Source: Flectonema sp. DT1601 (lineage: Eukaryota > Euglenozoa > Diplonemea > Diplonemida > Diplonemidae). Taken from it: a stretch of DNA of 64,000 bases. Shown here piece by piece: positions 1 through 11,891 of the stretch. The first letter of the stretch is position 1, and each line of letters opens with the position of its first letter. The stretch spans positions 1,568,001 to 1,632,000 of the forward strand of contig OZ025780.1 in NCBI GenBank assembly GCA_964019425.1, given 5' to 3'. The notes beneath the pieces were generated by a model. That model saw nothing but the letters and a program-made list of their open reading frames with translations, was not told the DNA's origin and ran no database searches. The position numbers were made by a program, and so were the translations under genes.

Positions 1-3000
1 ATATCCAATCTGAAGCATTTAGAATAACTCCGAGTAGCGGAGTTCTGCAATCAGGTCACACGGCATCAGTGCAAGTTTCATTCTTTCCAAGTGAGGTAAA
101 GTATTATCACATGAAAGTTGGTGTTTGTTTAGATCAAAATAGATCTGCCACCTACATGGATATCACTGCCTCTGGTCACGGTGCGAATCCGGCTTTGACT
201 TTTGATCGTCGGGAGGTGATTCTCCCAGTTGTACCCTTAGACGTTGCAAGTCGAGTTTCATTTGTTATTAACAATGAAGGCTATGAAAGTCTTGATTTGA
301 AATGGAAACTACCAGGTGCTGCTAAATATAACGAACCAGGAACACTTCCAATTCAAGTTAACTTTCCAGACGGATCAGCGATAGGACATCATCACAGTCA
401 CTTAGTTGTTGAGGTTGTTTGTATTGCGAAGAAACCAATCTCATTCACTGCAAGTATTGACTTCATGGATGATGATGATGGAGTGTTTTCTATACCTGTT
501 ACTTTCACGACTGATAATTCTGTGTTAACGTGTTCTCCGTACCTAACAACTCATAAAATGGCTGATGGTACCAATCCAGGGTTCTCAATCTCTAGCGAGT
601 CAGACAAGCGTGCAGTCGTTTTAAAAGCTTTAGAGGAGATAGGTGATACATGTACCACACCGAAAATGAGATCAGAAGCGAGGAGTCACACCGGATCTGG
701 GTATGACACTGACCAGACTAACACATACAAAACGATTGATAGAATAAATAGAAAATCATTTTCGAAGAGAAATGCCGACAGGCTTCGAGTATGGATGAAT
801 TTAAATGCCTTTCAAGACCCCCTGGATGAATTAATCTCAGGTATGACAGCAGCACATGGCAAGGCATTAACAGACTTTATTGAGCAGGTTGCTGGTAGGA
901 GCCCACCAGGAGTTATTAAACCAGAAAAGCTTCAGCAGCTCTCTCGCAGGGATGCATCGTTAGCTGAATATAAACAATACGAAGATATTTTATCCTTCTT
1001 AAAAGGATGGGGTGCCATGCTGTCAGAAGTACGTCCAGAATATCTAGTACGGTATGAAGACTTTATGCGGATATCTCCTAATCAAAAAGGTTGGGGTCAC
1101 GGCATAGGCGCTGGTGCTCCCACTCCGCAACCCAAGTCGGGGACTAGTCGCCAACGGATGTCTGAGAGGAAGTTTGGACACCGACAACATCAGACGTGGT
1201 TGACGTTGTTGTTTCAAATTATAAAAGTTTTCGTACTTTCGAAAGTAACTTGGAGAGGATTGAAAAATCTCCCGCAAAGTCACGTTATCGCTGCGCGTGC
1301 ATCAGAAGAGAAGTGGTCTTCTATGGCGATGGATCCTTCCACGACGGGGTCGAACATTTACTCCCACGCGGAATCAGTTCTTCTACGCTGGCTTACTATT
1401 CATCAGAATTATTACTTCGCAGGACAATCTGACTCTCGTATTGTGACGTTTGATGATCTACGTGATGGGAGAGCATTCGCTTCCGTGTTGTGTGCCTACA
1501 TTCCTGTCCTTGAAACACGTCTTGGATTAAATCTAGGAAACGGTCCTGCTACTTCTGGTGGTGGGAAGTCAGGTATGAATATTCTTACTTGTTCTTCAGA
1601 GTAAAACAATTCCATGTTATATGTAAAACAAAAAGAAGTAAATAAATACAGGTTTAACTGGAGCAGCATCTTCAGGGTTTGTTGCTAACCCAACGTCTCT
1701 GAGTGATTGCGAAAAGAATGCATCGATAGTCTTGGAAGCTGCGAAGACGTACGGAATGGATCTAAAAATAACTTCTAAAGAGTTTGTTGAAAGCAGTACA
1801 AGAGATCTTCTCTTATTGGCCTTAATGCTGTATCAGAATTTACCGCAATTTGTTCCCCAAGCGACAGTAATATTTAACGGAAGACTTCACGAAACGATTA
1901 CTAAAACAGTGGAACTAACAAATCCTCACAGATGGCCAATTGACTACTTAGTTCTACTGGATGACGAGGATGGTGAATTCATCATCGACAGAGCTGATAA
2001 TAAAGTTCGTCTCGAGACAAGATCAAGTGCATCACTACCAATATGGACTTGTCCAAGGTTTTCAAAAAAGTGTAAAGCTAGATTAACATTCCTGTCAGTA
2101 GGTAGAACAGGTCCGAATTCAGCATCACCGATTGTGTTTAACGTTGAAACCGATATCGATGTTAGTCAAGCTACGAAGACTTTTAGTGTTGAGTCTCCGT
2201 TGTACGAACCTCTCACACATGAATTTGAAATTGAAAATCCGTTCAACGAACGCGCCAACTTCAGCATCCAGTACACTCAACAGTACGTCAGAGACACTAA
2301 CTCAAAAGGTGCAGTTATTCATTATGGTGAAGAGTCTTCTTCTAGTCTTCATCAGGACGTTTTTTGGACTGCTCAAGACGTCATTAATGTTAAAAAGAAA
2401 GACAAAGCAAAACTATCATTTCAATTCGTTCCATTCATGAGAGGGAAGTATGTCTGTAGAATTGTTCTGGTCGATGAGAAGGTTGGTGAGGTTGTGTACA
2501 CAATTAATGGAACAGCTTTACCTCCATTGCCGTTTGAAAAGATTTCATTTCAAACTGAATTAACTGCTCCTCAGAGTAGAGATATATTACTACCCCTTAA
2601 GAATGTAGCTCTTGAAAAAGGTATTGCACTTCTTCACAACGAACGTTTTAAGGGTTACAAAGCAAAACTTAAACCCTCTGGTGATAAGAAGGACCCTCTG
2701 GCCGATGCTGTTAATGTTAAATACAAAGTTGAATATTGCAGTCCATTCTTTACGGGACCAAAGGAGATTACTCCAAAGACTGTCGATCAGCAAAAGGAAA
2801 CCGAGGGGGATGCGCGTTCAAAAAAACCAAACACGAGAAATCCATTACTACTATCGGTTCAATTTCAGCCAAAGGGACCCGGAGTATACCCGGGTAAGAT
2901 TATTCTAACATCTGCATTGGATGTTAGGGTTATTGAAGTAGATGGAAAAAGCAGATCTCCGGGTTTGAAAGCTGATTTGGAATTCATTTGCAACGCTCGT

Positions 3001-5259
3001 CAAGTTATCCAACAAGAGCTTCCATTAGTGAATAAGACATTAAAAGACTGGGTAATATCCGCAACGCTTACGGGTGAACATTTTACTGGTCCGAGAGAAG
3101 TTGTTGTTAAAGCGGGAAAGACAAAATCTTATGTCCTGTCATTTGCACCAGCATGGGTGTGTGACATAAAAGGATCCTTGATTTTAAAAAACAGTGAGAC
3201 CCTTGAGAAATACACATACAATTTAACCGGTCACGTTGAAGAACCCTTAGCAGAATCAACATTAACTGTTGACTGTGTTGCTAGAGAATCACACACAATT
3301 CAAATACAAATACCAAACATAAGTCACGATGAAGTAATGTATTCCGTCGAGACCGACCTCCCATTCGCAAGAGGTGCTCCGACAATAATAGTCCCTAAAG
3401 CAGAGGTTGGTAAATATACGTTGGTTTTACGACCAACTCTAAGTGGTAAAACAACAGGAAGCATTACATTTAATACACCAAATAATCATTTTGTTTGGTT
3501 TGTTATTCACGTTCAATGTAGTAGACCTCCTCCAGAAACAACAATTGAGGTACAAACGACTGTGAGAAAAGCCCTTATGGCAGAGATCAGTATCGGAAAT
3601 CCAACTGATCAGGAGCTAAGCTTTGCAGTAAGACGTAGAGGTGATGGTCTTCTGGGTGAGAATCGAATAATATTACAACCGAATGAATCCAGTGTTTATA
3701 ACTTGGTTTACAATCCATTACGTGCTACTGTAGAAGGTCAACCATCCGATGGTCAATTGTCCTTTTACAACGATGAGATTGGTGAATATTGGTATAACGT
3801 CTTCATGACTGCCTCTGAAGCTCCTCCAGAAGAAATGCCTGAAGTCTTATGTGAATTGGGTAAATCTAAATCAATAGAACTTTCCATATCGAACCCTCTT
3901 GATCAAGATCTGACATTACAGGTACACATTGGTAACACACAGAACTTTACAGCTTCTCCTGCCAATACTTTAACTTTGAAATCTTTTGCCACAGTGAACC
4001 CCATCGTTACTTTCATGCCTTCTGCTATCGCACAGAGACAGGAAGGAATTATTTCATATACGCATCCAAAACTTGGTAAGTGGGAATTTGTTGTTCGGGG
4101 TAAAGGCACACCACCAACTCAAATGGAAGTCAGTACTGTCCATGCTGTTGCGACGAGAAGTCATCAAACTAGCGTCGTGTTTAGAAATCCGTTTCCATTA
4201 CCGAGGAGGTTTTTTATTTCATTAAAAGATCAAGAAAAGGGAAAAGACTCATTCGCTCTAATGATAAAGAGAAGAACGAGTACTATCGGTCCTTTTAGTA
4301 GTTTAACCATCCCGATATCGTACAGTCCTCAGGAAATTGCTGAACACAAGGTTTTGGTTATCGTTCAAGCCGTCGGTGATGGAGTTGCTGATGATCTCAG
4401 ATGGGAATATCCAATAATCGGTATCGCAGAGGCTGTTCCTGTTGGAAATAATTATAAATTCATTTGCAGGTCTCGAGAAGAGCTTTCTCAAACTGTTTCC
4501 GTCTCTCTTCATCAACTCGACATCATCAACGAAGACGAACAATTTGGATACGACGTCGTTTTTCCAGAAGCCCATCCTTATAAGAAAGCCCTTCAAGGTT
4601 CTCTTGTTGTTCAAAGCGATAGTTCAAAACCAACGACTGTGGATGGTTCTATTAAGATGGATTTTATTGTAACATTTACTCCTTTGAGAACATTCACAGC
4701 AACAGTTGAGTTGTTAGTAAATAAAAAGAGTGGAGGGCTTTGGAGATACGAATTAGTATTTGAAAGTCTCCCTCCCTTACCTGATGATTCGATTGTGTTG
4801 GAGGCGGCAGTCGCACAGAGAGGATCTGTTGCTTTTACAATGAGAAATATATTTCCTGAAGAGCAGGCATTTCGAAGTTATTTCAGTTCTGATTCAGCTG
4901 CTGAGTTTACTGTGGCTCCAGCAAAGGGAGTCCTCCCACCAGCTAAGGGAGAAGGTAGTGAATCAACCCAGTTTATCGTTTCGTTTTCTTCATCACAATA
5001 CGGAAAGACTCTTCTTGGAACTCTTCTCATTGAAACAGAACTGATGGAGTGGAGGTATGAAGTTAAAGGAACACTTCCTCGATACCACGCACCCACTACA
5101 GCTACTAGTAGAGTTGATACGAAACTACGTAATGAAACTCAGCAAACATTGAGAGCTGCTGCTGGTAGAAAAACTGACTTCATTCGACAAAATCAGGCAG
5201 CGACTGCTCCCGTAAGACAGTTGGCAGCAGCTCGATCACAACAGAAGTTAATACGATAA
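1..5259 (+). CDS. CFAP47: CFAP47-like axonemal protein, 5' end outside the window
   Basis: Open from the left edge (frame starting at base 3) and continuing 1725 residues over two exons, 3..1572 and 1652..5259. The intron 1573..1651 (79 nt, GTATGA...ACAG) splits a Gly codon, and the join restores one calponin-homology-like domain (about residues 430-590, from the SHAESVLLRWL region through LMLYQNLPQF). Before it lie ASH/MSP-like beta domains (the visible N-terminus contains ITPSSGVLQSG) and a helical linker. After it come about 1100 residues of repeated Ig/ASH-like beta modules, ending in a basic tail. A CH domain embedded between ASH repeats is the layout of CFAP47, a central-apparatus/axoneme protein of motile cilia; human CFAP47 is about 3,200 residues, so a large N-terminal part is probably missing. 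Assignment is by architecture. Hydin- or ASPM-type ASH proteins are the alternative. Confidence 0.8.
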
Positions 5260-5786
5260 TCTCCCCTCCTGCTGTACTAGATTGGTATTGTTATGATTTG
5301 ATAAATCGTATCAAAACTGATTAATTAGATACTTTAGAAATACAGCAAAAGTAATCATCTCTTCAAGATGATGGGAGTCGGAAGAAAGAAGTTGAGAAAC
5401 TCAACAAAAAAAAGAAACAATTTACAAATCTATTGAGTGGGCTGTAGAACTTTCGTTCTGCTTTCCCCCCTCCGTCCCTTGACGCCCTCTCTTCTTCTCG
5501 TTGTTTGGTTTGGTGAGTTCGTTCGTTCAAATTAACTTTGCTGAGAAGGCAAAATAGAAATTGATAAGAGTTTCCTTTTTTATATTTATTTTGTGAATAT
5601 GCAAGTCATTCGTTGTCTCTCTTTTTTCTTTTCACTAATAATCTTATTCTAAAAAAAAAAAAAACAGCCAAAGCCAACACATGAGACAGGAAAGCGTTGA
5701 ATAGGAGAGTACCCTCCTGTTTATAATTATTATTATTTTTTTTACACCATTTCAGTCCAAGCAAAAAAAAAAAAAAAAAAAAAAAA
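5260..5786. other. intergenic spacer upstream of the SPX gene
   Basis: Non-coding and T-rich, with poly-A runs. A pyrimidine stretch ending in TTTCAG (AG at 5754-5755) lies 31 nt before the SPX start codon, and a run of 24 A residues (5763-5786) abuts the ATG. No gene seen. Confidence 0.6.
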
Positions 5787-6474
5787 ATGAAATTTGGACA
5801 GAGCATGAAGGAGCAAAGGCTCGTCTTCAGCAATAGTGTTGCGAAGTGTATCATCGATTATAAGGCTTTGAAAAAGAGTATTGGCGTCATGAAAAAAGAG
5901 GAAGAGAAGAATAAACAAAATTCAATGCTTGAAGAGTGGCTGAAATGTTTTAGTGCGGAAATGAGAAAATTTGATAATCATTTTCAAGAAGCTGCTGAGG
6001 AGATAGAAGAGGACATGGAGGAGTATGTATTATTCTTTACCGACATAAACCTCATAAAAAAAAAAAAAAAAAAAAAAAAAAACCACCAACAGCATTGAAG
6101 AACACCTCACAGAGAATCCTCCAACCAAACCTAATTTAAAAGAACAATATTTAGCAATTCAGGAGTTGAGATTCTTTATTAATTTAAACAAAACAGCTGC
6201 GAGAAAAATATTAAAGAAACTCGACAAACAAATACCTGGTGAACATGGCAAGAGTTGGAAGGGTACTTACTTGGATAATTTATCGGCTTATCGTGAAAAT
6301 CCTTTGGGTGACTTGTCACAGAGAACAGCTTCCATCTATGCTTCGAATTTCTGTAAAAACAGAGCTCGTATTGCTGAAATGGAGTTAGACTACCACGTGT
6401 CTTGTGTCACGCCTGATATCTTCTCATACACGATGTGTCACATGAAGATGAAGCCTTCACAGTGTGCTCCTTGA
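5787..6474 (+). CDS. stand-alone SPX-domain protein
   Basis: Two exons, 5787..6022 and 6093..6474, encode 205 residues. The intron (6023..6092, GTATGT...CAACAG, 70 nt) contains 25 consecutive A residues, and the in-frame join gives EEDM-ED-IEEHLT. The N-terminus MKFGQSMKEQ...DYKALKKSI is the classic SPX start. Residues 111-124 (NLNKTAARKILKKLDK) match the conserved SPX helix whose lysines bind inositol pyrophosphates. No EXS, RING, VTC or MFS domain follows, so the protein resembles short SPX regulators of phosphate homeostasis. The second half is cysteine- and methionine-containing and less typical. The start is the only ATG in frame after the poly-A run. SPX identity is quite secure; the binding partner is unknown. 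Confidence 0.82.
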
Positions 6475-7905
6475 TGTTATAGACGAGTCGTGACTGCAGA
6501 ATAACGAGTCTTGCTTCACTCTGAAGTTCCGTTATAACGAATTTACAATCGAGTGATTCTCTTGTTGTGAATTTAAATATTCGGTTGATGAATTTGTTGG
6601 TGATAACAAACTACGAGTCTAAATATGGTTACGTTGACTCTACTTCAATCCCTTTTTTTTTTTTTGGTTTTGCTTTCCGTCATTCTTTCTAACTATTCTC
6701 AGCTAGAAAGAAGAAGAAAAAAAGGGAAGGAGTATTTTTCTTTCTTTTTTCTTTTCTTCTTTGTGTTATCAACACTTTCACTGACACGTTATAATCCGAC
6801 AACCTGTCCTGGAGAGGATGGAATTCTTTTTTTACAAATACTCGTTTTTTTTTTTTGTTTCCCCCCGTAATGGTAATGTGAGAAACGTTCTTTCAAGAAC
6901 GATGATCTCTCTCACAACAAATTGTTTGGTTGGTAAAAATTTAAGATAATAATTCTCTCCTCATCTCTCTCCCTTCCACTTCGTGTTTTTTGAGGTGCTC
7001 CCCTTTCCCGTTTTTTATTTTTAATATTTTATAAACTTGTAGCAGTAAAGGAAGCCTTATTGATTTCGACATATCTTCGTGTTCTGATGGTCTCTGTTTC
7101 AACAAGTTGTTTTAGAAGTTAAAAATGAAATCAGTTCTGAGCGTAACTGTGTTGGACTTTTCGGAAGTGTATTATCAAAAGTGTTATCTAACTGAACGCC
7201 GTAAGGCATTTCCGAAGTCTGCAAACCCAATGTGATTCCAAGATTACCGTGAAAGCCATTTCCCTTTCTCTCCCCTTACTTTTTTAACGCATACTGTACT
7301 TCTGTTGTTCTGGGTAAGTGATATCCCGTTGTTTGTTGCTCTTTCTGAGTTGTAGTAGTGATACGTTGTGTTGCCTAACAAACAGTTCTCGCTTGGTTGA
7401 CAGCAACGTCATTTTTATTTTTTGTATGACATTATAAGGGTGGTGTCATCCGCAATTTTTGTCTCTCTTTTTTTAATTCAATTTCGCAGTGACCTTTCGT
7501 GCGATCTGAGAAGTGATTTTTCCTTCTTTTAGTCTCCGAGAGAAATCATTTTTTCGAGACGAGAGCAACAGCAACAAACTGACAACAGTTTTTAACGCAT
7601 GCAGCATCCTGTGAGGAAGCTGATTATTTAATTGTTTGTTGGAGAATCCTCCTTCAAACATTATAACGCATATTATTTTTTAATTTCTTTTTCTCCACCC
7701 CTTATTTCGTCTACAGCGACACAGCAGGTTTATTCTTTCCCTTTTTTTCTTTTTTAAATTTATTTTATTTACGTTACTGTTTACAGTTGACAGTGTGTCG
7801 TTAGATTCTATTTTTTAATCTTTATTCACTCACTTCTAGTCTGTTTTTTTAAAAAAAATCCTTTTTTTTGTATAAGGGTAAAAGAGGAATGATTGTCCTT
7901 TGAAA

Positions 7906-8080
7906 TGCATCAAGCGGGGACAGGGACAATTACCCTGGAAAGCTGCACTCTTTTGTGCAGTAGGGTGTCTGGTGGATGTGCATGGAAAAGACAGTCTTGC
8001 ATCAGGCCGTACCGTTAACCGCAATAGGTCTCTTGTACTTCATATCTAACTCTCAGATGTGGATTACAGTTTCAGTGCAA
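7906..8080. other. compositionally distinct patch with short hairpin, function unknown
   Basis: Within poly-T-rich DNA this stretch has balanced composition and no homopolymers. It contains a perfect 6-bp hairpin, CTGCAC-TCTTTT-GTGCAG (about 7943-7960). It does not match U1, U2, U4, U5 or U6 snRNA signatures that I can recall. It may be a non-coding RNA or a relic exon; no function can be assigned. Confidence 0.25.
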
Positions 8081-9190
8081 GTTGCTTGCAAAGCCAATTC
8101 TTTCTTTTTTTTTCTTACTATTTTTGGTACTCTTTTCTTGTATGGTTACTCATCAATTTCAATCTTCAAAATAACCGCGAATAGCATCTCCCAGCGGAGA
8201 AGAATTTTTTTTTTAATTTTTTTTTAAAATAAGAATTTACAGCACGTGTCAATGTGGTTATGAATGTCAACAAGAAATAACAACAACAAAAAAGTGTTTT
8301 TTTTGATTGGTAAGATTCTCTCAACCAAATCCGATTCACTAGTTGGATCGTTTGTCCAAAAGAATGAGAGAGGGAGAGACAAATAGAGGGGCATTTTTTT
8401 TTTTTTTTTTTTTACTTTTTCATCCAGCTGCCTTGAGCTCTGTGAAGATAAAAATAGGAAGCCCGCGTGCTACCGTGTGATGTGCATCCTTCCCTCCTTT
8501 GTGGTGTCAACACGATTGTTGAACATGTACTTTCAAAGCCATCTTTATTTGTTTATTTTAACTGCACTGTTTTATGACTTTATATCGCTGCTAATATTAA
8601 TTTATTTTAAGTGCAGAAGTAGAACAGAAAAAAAAAAAAAAAAAAAAAGAGGTTTGGTGACTACACTAGGGGATTTTTTTTGTGTTTTCTTTTTCTTAAA
8701 CACTCCGACAGGAGAGGGAAGAAATTCAACTTCAATGTCTTTCCTAGAAATTCTTTTATATGAGTTTTTTCAAACCTAGTCTATGTTCAAGGGTTCCTTT
8801 TTTTTTTTTTTTTTTGTCAACAAATTTTGGTGAGAGAACTTGTTCTCGTTGAATTTGCGCTGGAAAAAAAACTTGTGAATTCCTTCCTCAGAATAATTCT
8901 TGTATGGAGTTAGAAAAAAGAAGAAAAAAAAATTCCTGTGATCGTAGTCACCCTTATCTGTAATGTGGTAGTATTTATTAGTTGAAACAAATACGTGTCG
9001 TCTTTATTGCAGATTATCCGTCCTCCTCTTTCTACTTATTCTAACATCCGATTTGGGTTGCCTCTCTCTTTCTCTACCCCTCTCTCTTTCTTGCTCGCTA
9101 ATGAGCATCTGTTGTATTCAAACTTTGTCTTGTTGGAGTTGGTCTTCGTGATGGGTTGAAGAATCAAAAAACAAATATTTGGTCAGAATA

Positions 9191-9363
9191 TGGCGTTATC
9201 AGCCGTCTCTAACACTGTCTGCTCGCGTGGACGGTGGGTTTAGGTAGTCATTTGTTCCAGGTTATTCTACGTCTCTTATCGTCTGTGAGAGTCTCACGGT
9301 TGCTGGTAGCGATTTAACTGTTACTCTGTGAGCTTTTCCTGGCTTTTGGCTTCCTAGGCTTCG

Positions 9364-9399
<36 letters not shown>

Positions 9400-9400
9400 A
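9191..9400 (+). repeat. dispersed SINE-like repeat (family R1), most complete copy, AAAT tail
   Basis: Begins TGGCGTTATCAGCCGTC, contains GAGAGTCTCACGGTTGCTGG and CTTCCTAGGCTTCGTAAA, and ends in about ten AAAT units. Related pieces recur in the array spacers: 5' part at about 44774-44852; 3' part with an AAATAAAT tail at 48443-48552, 55547-55657 and 59242-59352; merged forms at 52454-52580 and 63014-63140; diverged 3' parts near 39430, 42372, 48828, 52671, 55740, 59500 and 63236. The short length, simple-sequence tail and dispersed copies fit a SINE or the tail of a LINE. No clear Pol III A/B boxes were identified. Confidence 0.5.
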
Positions 9401-9703
9401 AATTATTAAGGGGAATCGTGTGTGCTATTTTTGTAGCTGAGATACCCGCGTGGTACGTTGCCTGGTTTTTTTTTCTCTTTTTTCTTCGTTTGCCCATTTT
9501 ATTGCTTCTCTTATAATGTTTTAAGATTTTTTTTTTTTTTTTCCCCCTCTCTTCGTTTTTTTGCTTCTTGAGCAAAATAAGCACTCACAGTTCTACAAAA
9601 AAAAAGAAAAAATTTTTTTGCCCCAAAAAATCCGCCAATTTGCCTTTTCAGTATGTGCACTTCGAGCACACAACGCATCAATATTTCTTTTATTTATTTA
9701 TCT

Positions 9704-9736
<33 letters not shown>

Positions 9737-10072
9737 CTTTTTTGTATGAGTGTAACAAGCTCTCACAGTCTAACCGGATTACGCTTTTCTGTACACTAAT
9801 TAAAAGCATGAAAAAAAAAAAAAAAGAAAAAAAAGCTGAAATTTTATGTACATTTCATGTCAGGTGAAGGTGTTGTGACATTAATTATTACCCTGCGACG
9901 AGAAGTGATTTTAATTTTTTTGTATTTATATCCGTTGCTGAATCTTTGTAACGGTTATCGTTTGGGTCCTCTGTTCGGGACTCAACAATGTTAGATTGCG
10001 TAACTAACTGACTGAATTATGGTATTGTTTGTTAAGCTGCTTTAATCCTGTATAGTTGCTCAGGTTATTTCA

Positions 10073-10104
<32 letters not shown>

Positions 10105-10419
10105 AAGGAATCTTGACCCGTCTGCATGAGTTAAGTGTGCTAGCCGAACTGTCTAGACCGTTCATTTTTTTTTTTTCTTCCAGCCTCATTTGGTTTAAAA
10201 AAAACATCAGCTTTGTTTTGTTCTTTTTTTATTTTCTCGCTTTTGGGGGACAGCAATGCACTTATGTGTCAGGCCCCTTCTCCGTCCCCCTGCAATGCCG
10301 TTAGGTTATTATTTTATTATTCAGTTGTGCTTCGTCACTAGAAATGATGGGTAGTTCGATTCCGGGTATCGGATTTTTTCACCTTCTAACTTCATCATAA
10401 CTGCCTCTCAGCACATAAT

Positions 10420-11577
10420 ATGAATATCGATGTTGACTACGAGGCCATAAACCAGATGGCCGCCGATGCCAGAAGTGAAGCTAAATACTCAAAGAGTCTT
10501 AAGTCAACGACTACGGAAGAAACTGGTCCAAACAAAAAGTTGATAAACACAATTAAGAGCGCTGAGGGAAAGCAAAATAAAAGACAGAAATCTGAAGATG
10601 CTAAAAAAAGAGCGAATCAAAAACGGAAATCAGCGGGGGCTTTTGGACATCAACTGGGAAGTGATAGCGACAGCGACAGCGAAGATTCAGAAATGAAAAA
10701 AGTTAAGAAAAGATCAAAGCAAGAACCAATAATTATCTCTCCAGAACAGGCAAAGAGAACGTTATTTGTAAGTAACCTTCCACACACTACTGACATAAGC
10801 GATTTGAAAGATGTCTTCCCAGGTATTGGCAACATCAGTATTCAAAGGAGAGGTGCGAAATGTCGCGGGTCAGCCTTCTTGACAATGAATACCTTCGAAG
10901 ATGCTGATCTTGCTGTTAAGAATAAGGGAAGCTATTCAGTTTTGGGTAACACAATTTCAGTGGAGTTTAAAAAGGTTGTAACATCTGACTCAAAGTTATC
11001 CACAGCGGCTGTTACTTCGTGGGTGAAGGAGGGTGAACAGGAAACAGATAGAAAAACAGTTTTTATTAAAAAACTTCCCCTCGGAGTAAATATATCCACC
11101 GTCAAGGAAGTCCTTGAGGAAGGAGGAGGTCCTATTGATGAAATCCACTTCACATCAAACAGACGATCGATTATCATGCAGTTTGCTACTGAAGAAGGAT
11201 CTCGTCAGGCGCTTCTCAAAAAAACTTTTACCGTTCGAGGTGAGGAGTTAACCGTCCAGCCCAGCACAATATCATACGGTACATGGTCAGGTCAGAAATC
11301 AACAAAACAAACTACAAAGAGTTGGTTAAAAAAACCAGGTTCTCCATCAAAATCTCCATCAAAATCGATAGCTACTAACGACAACACAACTGCTGGCCCT
11401 GCTGAAGGAAGTACTTCAGACACAACAAAGACTTCAAACAGTGATAACACCAACAGCAGTGATATTAAAAAAGATGTTAACACCGACGTCAAAGATCCAC
11501 CGAAAGCAGTAATCCCAGAAAAGGCGAAACCAAAGGTAAGCGTGTTCTCATTCAAACCTAGAACTGTGAGAAAATAA
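10420..11577 (+). CDS. two-RRM nucleolar-type RNA-binding protein (RBM34/Nop12-like)
   Basis: Single exon, 385 residues. A basic N-terminal region and an acidic serine stretch (SDSDSDSEDSE, 81-91) precede two RNA-recognition motifs. RRM1 is at about 113-187 with RNP2 LFVSNL (115-120) and a degenerate RNP1 around RGSAFLTM (149-156). RRM2 is at about 212-280 with RNP2 VFIKKLP and RNP1-like RSIIMQF. The C-terminal tail is Ser/Thr/Lys-rich and low-complexity. The domain order, linker and charge pattern fit RBM34/Nop12 proteins, which act in nucleolar large-subunit rRNA maturation. The aromatic residues usual in RNP1 are partly lost. The ATG lies 8 nt after a CTCTCAG acceptor-like site. The RRM call is firm; the orthology is tentative. 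Confidence 0.72.
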   Translation: MNIDVDYEAINQMAADARSEAKYSKSLKSTTTEETGPNKKLINTIKSAEGKQNKRQKSEDAKKRANQKRKSAGAFGHQLGSDSDSDSEDSEMKKVKKRSKQEPIIISPEQAKRTLFVSNLPHTTDISDLKDVFPGIGNISIQRRGAKCRGSAFLTMNTFEDADLAVKNKGSYSVLGNTISVEFKKVVTSDSKLSTAAVTSWVKEGEQETDRKTVFIKKLPLGVNISTVKEVLEEGGGPIDEIHFTSNRRSIIMQFATEEGSRQALLKKTFTVRGEELTVQPSTISYGTWSGQKSTKQTTKSWLKKPGSPSKSPSKSIATNDNTTAGPAEGSTSDTTKTSNSDNTNSSDIKKDVNTDVKDPPKAVIPEKAKPKVSVFSFKPRTVRK

Positions 11578-11891
11578 TTTAGAAGGAACATTCATATCGT
11601 AGGTCACTTCTGTAAGAAATCACTTCAGGTGTTTAGTCAGTCAGATTATCGTCTTCGTAACTGACTGAGATATTATTTATATTTTCTAACCCGTCGAGTC
11701 TCCAGCTCCATATGAAAATGTAGGAAATGAAAAAAAAAAAAAAAATAAATAAATAAGAGAGAACGATCCTTTCTATATTTCAACAAGGTGGCTTTTAACA
11801 ATCCTTAGTCTTAGTAGTGATGATTTCAGTTTCTTATTTATTTATATTATTATTTTTTAGCTCGGTAGTTTTTTTCCTAACAAAATATAAC
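11578..11891. other. intergenic spacer
   Basis: Contains a poly-A run followed by a TAAATAAATAA stretch, and a T-rich tract ending in TTTTTTAG (AG 11859-11860) 31 nt before the next ATG. No gene seen. Confidence 0.5.

Larger units (their letters stand above)
6475..10419. other. long gene-poor region
   Basis: About 3.9 kb with no convincing coding sequence. The reading frames here are short and low-complexity (runs of F, K and L from poly-T and poly-A). It holds many A/T homopolymers, a compositionally distinct patch at about 7900-8080, a SINE-like repeat at 9191-9400, and a short stretch (about 9957-10012) resembling part of the upstream flank of the array genes (shared GGGTCCTCTGTT and later AACTAACT). 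No tRNA or rRNA signature was recognised. Confidence 0.6.

Noticed and set aside
6475-10300. Several frames of 60-100 codons in the gene-poor region
   Set aside because: They translate to F, K, L and S runs from poly-T/A tracts, show no domain, and overlap each other on both strands.
10340-10370. GTAGTTCGATTCCGGG as a tRNA B-box/T-arm
   Set aside because: The flanking bases cannot form a T-stem and no acceptor or anticodon arms were found.
11817-11891. Upstream ATG at 11817 as start of the WD40/coiled-coil gene
   Set aside because: The extension is translated from a T-rich tract with stop-free low complexity and lies before the acceptor-like TTTTTTAG; ATG 11892 starts normal coding sequence.
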